A stretch of DNA of 9,766 nt, taken from Deltaproteobacteria bacterium (lineage in GTDB: Bacteria > Desulfobacterota > DSM-4660 > Desulfatiglandales > Desulfatiglandaceae). How positions within the stretch are numbered: position 1 is the stretch's first letter; the number at the start of each line of letters is the position of its first letter. The notes under the pieces are model-generated. The model had not been told where the DNA came from, searched no databases, and was given only the letters and a program-made list of their open reading frames with translations. Positions 7,485 through 9,766 of this stretch are shown here, in pieces. The stretch spans positions 1 through 9,766 of the forward strand of contig JAGHDR010000269.1 in the NCBI GenBank assembly GCA_021159825.1, written 5' to 3'. Position numbers and translations under genes: made by a program.

Positions 7485-8714
7485 ATGCCCCCTGAAAAAT
7501 TCAGCCCCCTGATCAGCGCCATTTTCAGCCGTCGCATGCTGGTGGCCCTGGTCATGGGATTTGCCTGCGGGCTGCCGCTGCTGTTGACCATCACCGTTCT
7601 CCAGGCATGGATGAAGGAAGCGGGGGTGGATCTGACCGTCATCGGCTTGATGGCTTTGGTGGGCCTTCCCTATACCCTAAAATTTTTGTGGGCCCCGTTC
7701 CTGGATCGCTTTACACTTCCTTTTCTGGGAAGACGGCGGGGGTGGCTCCTGATAGCACAGGTGGCGTTGATTTTCGCCATCGGGGGCCTGGGGCTGACGG
7801 ATCCCGCCAACAACCCCTGGATGGTGGCCGTTGCCGCCTTCCTGGTCACCTTTTTCAGCGCATCGCAAGATATCGTGGCGGATGCCTACCGTCGGGAAGA
7901 TCTCCCCGACGAGGAGTTGGGGCTGGGGTCTTCCCTGTATGTCAACGGCTACCGGGTGGGCATGCTCCTGGCTTCCGGGGGTGGCCTAATCATGGCGGAC
8001 CATATCTCCTTTGGGGCAGTCTATCTCATCATGGCGGCCTGCCTGCTGCCGGGAGTGCTTACCACCCTGCTCACGCCGGAACCGCCGACCCCGCTGGGCA
8101 AACCCACAACGCTCCGTGAAGCGGTCATCGATCCCCTGGTGGAATATTTCACCAGGGCCGGGGCCCTCTGGGTACTGGCCTTTATCCTGTTTTATAAAAT
8201 CGGCGACACCATGGCCAGCGCCATGACCATACCCTTTTACCTGGATATCGGCTTTTCAAAGACCGAGATCGGCACTGTGGTGAAACTCTTCGGGTTCTGG
8301 GCCACCATCGGCGGAAGCCTGGCGGGTGGGGTGGCCATGATTCGATTGGGAATCAAAAAATCTTTATGGATTTTCGGCATTTTACAGGCGCTGTCCACCG
8401 CCGGTTTCGTTCTCCTTGCGCGGGTAGGCTACAGCGTTCCACTCCTTTCCGGGGTCATCGGTTTCGAAAACCTCACAAGCGGCATGGGCACCACCGCCTA
8501 TGTGGCCTTTATGGCCGGCATCACCAACAAAAAATTCACTGCAACCCAATATGCCCAGCTTAGCAGCCTCATGGGCATTCCCCGAGTTTTGGCCTCCGCC
8601 CCTACGGGTTTTCTGGCCAAAAACATGGGCTGGGACTACTTTTTCATCGCTTGCACCCTCATCGCCATACCAGGGCTTCTGCTCCTTTTGAAGAAAACTC
8701 AGGATTTTCAGTGA
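7485..8714 (+). CDS. ampG: AmpG-like muropeptide permease (MFS transporter)
   Basis: Inner-membrane major-facilitator transporter; AmpG imports GlcNAc-anhydroMurNAc peptides for cell-wall recycling. The 409-residue product is hydrophobic throughout, with roughly twelve likely membrane segments. It carries typical AmpG stretches: GFACGLP (25-31), LPYTLKFLWAPFLDR (61-75), the cytoplasmic loop GRRRGW (82-87) and SASQDIVADAYRRE (125-138). It is shorter than E. coli AmpG (about 490 residues, 14 segments), which is common for homologs outside enterobacteria. The ATG is 11 bp after the hdrA stop with no clear Shine-Dalgarno sequence, so it may be translated by coupling to the operon, although cell-wall recycling has no obvious link to Hdr chemistry. 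Substrate specificity within the AmpG/PAT branch is inferred from motifs only; an acetyl-CoA or siderophore-type relative is less likely. Confidence 0.85.
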   Translation: MPPEKFSPLISAIFSRRMLVALVMGFACGLPLLLTITVLQAWMKEAGVDLTVIGLMALVGLPYTLKFLWAPFLDRFTLPFLGRRRGWLLIAQVALIFAIGGLGLTDPANNPWMVAVAAFLVTFFSASQDIVADAYRREDLPDEELGLGSSLYVNGYRVGMLLASGGGLIMADHISFGAVYLIMAACLLPGVLTTLLTPEPPTPLGKPTTLREAVIDPLVEYFTRAGALWVLAFILFYKIGDTMASAMTIPFYLDIGFSKTEIGTVVKLFGFWATIGGSLAGGVAMIRLGIKKSLWIFGILQALSTAGFVLLARVGYSVPLLSGVIGFENLTSGMGTTAYVAFMAGITNKKFTATQYAQLSSLMGIPRVLASAPTGFLAKNMGWDYFFIACTLIAIPGLLLLLKKTQDFQ

Positions 8715-8796
8715 GCAATTTTTTCAAGTAGGCCCAAGAGTCCTTGTCAGTCAAATAATTCAGTTTATGATCCTTGAATTCAGCCGGCACCACCAC
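8659..8796 (-). other. 45-codon minus-strand reading frame, possible gene remnant
   Basis: A frame running from GTG (8794-8796, directly preceded by TAG) to TGA at 8659-8661 reads as an ordinary soluble protein tail, for example AEFKDHKLNYLTDKDSWAYL at residues 5-24. About 80 bp of it lies in the gap between ampG and pyrF and the rest is antisense to the 3' end of ampG. There is no good Shine-Dalgarno sequence and no stronger start. It could be the C-terminal remnant of a gene once located downstream of pyrF, a very small real gene, or chance. I do not recognise a family. Confidence 0.22.
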
Positions 8797-8798
8797 CT

Positions 8799-8829
8799 AA
8801 AAAAGCCGAGATTGTACGGTGTTACAATT
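8799..8829 (-). terminator. Weak candidate terminator downstream of pyrF
   Basis: In the convergent gap between ampG and pyrF, ATTGTA (8811-8816) and TACAAT (8823-8828) form a 6-bp inverted repeat around a 6-nt loop. On the minus strand it is followed, after 6 nt, by six U (8799-8804). The stem is AU-rich and the U tract is displaced, so intrinsic termination is only possible. On the plus strand a T run at 8842-8847 lies 13 nt past the repeat, which is too far for a standard terminator for ampG. Confidence 0.25.
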
Positions 8830-8863
8830 GCTGATTGACTGTTTTTTATTAGATTGTTTTACA

Positions 8864-9583
8864 CTAAAAGGCTGATGCGATCTCTTCCGCCACACGCCTG
8901 GCCGCATCTCGAGGATCCTTCGCATCCCGGATGGGGCGACCGATGACCACATAGTCGGAGCCATTTCCGACAGCGGCCGCCGGGGTGACAATGCGTTGCT
9001 GATCGTCCTGCTCCACAAGGGTCCAGGCCGGACGAATGCCGGGGGTTACAGCGATCAGATCATCGCCCAACGTCCTCTTGACCATCCCCACTTCCAAACC
9101 GGAACAGACTACCCCGTGACATCCCGCATCTTTGGCCAACTGCGCCTTTTGAAGGACCAGGGCTGAAATATCGTTTACATATTCATCTCTGTACCCCAGG
9201 ATCTTCAGTTTATCCTGGTTGAGGCTGGTAAGTACGGTGATGGCCAGGATTTTTGTATTTCCCGGATTGTTTTCCGCAACACTTTTAAGAATCCCCCCCC
9301 CCTCATCGCAGTGAACCGTTACAAATGTGGGCTTATGGACGCTGGCAGCCCTGAAAGCCCGCTGCACCGTGACGGGGATGTCATGCAATTTAAGATCCAG
9401 AAAGATCCCGGCACTGCTCACATTCCGAATGGCATCGATGATCTTCGGGCCCTGCGAGATGAACAGTTCAAGGCCAACCTTAAAAAGACCCACATCCTCC
9501 TTGAGGGTTTCCACATAGCCCATGGCGTCATCATAGTCGGGAACATCCAGGGGAAAGACAACATAGTCCTTGGGGTTTTTCAT
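8864..9583 (-). CDS. pyrF: Orotidine 5'-phosphate decarboxylase
   Basis: Last step of de novo pyrimidine synthesis: decarboxylation of OMP to UMP in the cytoplasm. The 239-residue product has the usual length of bacterial PyrF and one TIM-barrel domain. Expected residues are present: D13 and K35 at the ends of the first strands, the catalytic FLDLKLHDIP motif with D63, K65 and D68, the late TPGIRP motif, and the phosphate-binding end with YVVIGRPI. The ATG (9581-9583) is preceded by GAGGA (9589-9593 on the minus strand) at 5 nt. The coding strand contains a run of ten G (9293-9302) encoding the end of Glu94 and Gly95-97; motifs on both sides are in frame. The gene is convergent with ampG and divergent from the tRNA. 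No clear promoter could be fixed in the 111 bp upstream. Confidence 0.96.
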   Translation of the reverse strand: MKNPKDYVVFPLDVPDYDDAMGYVETLKEDVGLFKVGLELFISQGPKIIDAIRNVSSAGIFLDLKLHDIPVTVQRAFRAASVHKPTFVTVHCDEGGGILKSVAENNPGNTKILAITVLTSLNQDKLKILGYRDEYVNDISALVLQKAQLAKDAGCHGVVCSGLEVGMVKRTLGDDLIAVTPGIRPAWTLVEQDDQQRIVTPAAAVGNGSDYVVIGRPIRDAKDPRDAARRVAEEIASAF

Positions 9584-9647
9584 GATTTTCCTCGTTTATA
9601 CATTAATGGGTTTAAATAGGATTTTGATTATGGTAGGAAATAAATAG

Positions 9648-9676
9648 TTGACACGTTCAAAAAAAACAACCATATT
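9648..9676 (+). promoter_or_regulatory. Sigma-70-type promoter of the tRNA gene
   Basis: A perfect -35 hexamer TTGACA (9648-9653) is followed by a 17-bp spacer and CATATT (9671-9676), which matches 4 of 6 positions of the -10 consensus. Transcription would start near 9683, about a dozen bases before the mature tRNA. Position and orientation fit the tRNA and not pyrF. Confidence 0.7.
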
Positions 9677-9694
9677 GCGTAAATTCAATTTTGG

Positions 9695-9766
9695 GCCACC
9701 GTAGCTCAGTTGGTAGAGCACCTCACTCGTAATGAGGATGTCTGCGGTTCGACTCCGCACGGTGGC
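9695..9766 (+). tRNA. tRNA-Thr (anticodon CGU), 3' end cut by window edge
   Basis: A full cloverleaf can be drawn: acceptor GCCACCG (9695-9701) with CGGTGGC (9760-9766); D stem GCTC/GAGC with loop AGTTGGTA; anticodon stem CCTCA/TGAGG with loop CTCGTAA, giving anticodon CGT at 9728-9730, which reads the threonine codon ACG; a 5-nt variable region; and T stem TGCGG/CCGCA with loop TTCGACT. The 72 visible bases lack only the discriminator base and CCA, which lie beyond the window. Confidence 0.96.

Noticed and set aside
9676..9689. FNR-like palindrome TTGCGTAAATTCAA between the tRNA promoter and the tRNA
   Set aside because: Only the outer TTG/CAA match symmetrically, and the position overlaps the likely tRNA transcription start, where a chance match is easy.
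9695..9766. tRNA-Thr gene as an integration (att) site for a mobile element
   Set aside because: No integrase, direct repeat of the tRNA 3' end or other mobile-element trace is present in the window.

Overview
The window looks like chromosomal DNA from an anaerobic bacterium, most likely a sulfate-reducing or syntrophic member of the Desulfobacterota. The evidence is three adjacent heterodisulfide-reductase (Hdr)-type iron-sulfur flavoproteins built from fused modules, one of them a probable selenoprotein, in moderately GC-rich DNA with ordinary bacterial signals. This assignment rests on gene content only; no marker gene for taxonomy is present apart from one tRNA.

Positions 20-7473 hold a tight plus-strand operon of three redox genes. 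Gene 1 (1134 aa) joins an HdrA-like flavoprotein fragment, a complete GltD-like NAD(P)H:acceptor module and a second HdrA-like module ending in a 2[4Fe-4S] ferredoxin. Gene 2 (527 aa) joins an MvhD-like domain, an HdrC-like 2[4Fe-4S] domain and an HdrB-like double CCG domain. Gene 3 (810 aa) is an HdrA with a C-terminal MvhD domain. Its frame is interrupted by one in-frame UGA at 5671-5673. The UGA sits in the conserved HdrA motif that carries selenocysteine in some methanogens and is followed at once by a hairpin with a GGUC tetraloop, so it is best read as one selenoprotein rather than two ORFs.

Together the three genes look like a soluble multi-cluster electron-transfer (possibly flavin-based bifurcating) complex. 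Electrons would enter from a pyridine nucleotide at the GltD module, pass through MvhD and HdrC-type clusters, and reach both a CCG-type active site (disulfide-like or unknown acceptor) and ferredoxin-type clusters. No hydrogenase or FlxABCD gene is visible, and the GltD-like module could replace them as the electron input. The physiological substrate cannot be told from this window.

Positions 7485-8714 encode an AmpG-like muropeptide permease, 11 bp after gene 3 and on the same strand. A 149-bp convergent gap follows; it holds a weak inverted repeat and a 45-codon minus-strand reading frame that may be a gene remnant. pyrF (orotidine 5'-phosphate decarboxylase) lies on the minus strand at 8864-9583. 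Divergent from it, behind a good sigma-70-type promoter, is a tRNA-Thr(CGU) whose last bases run off the window end.
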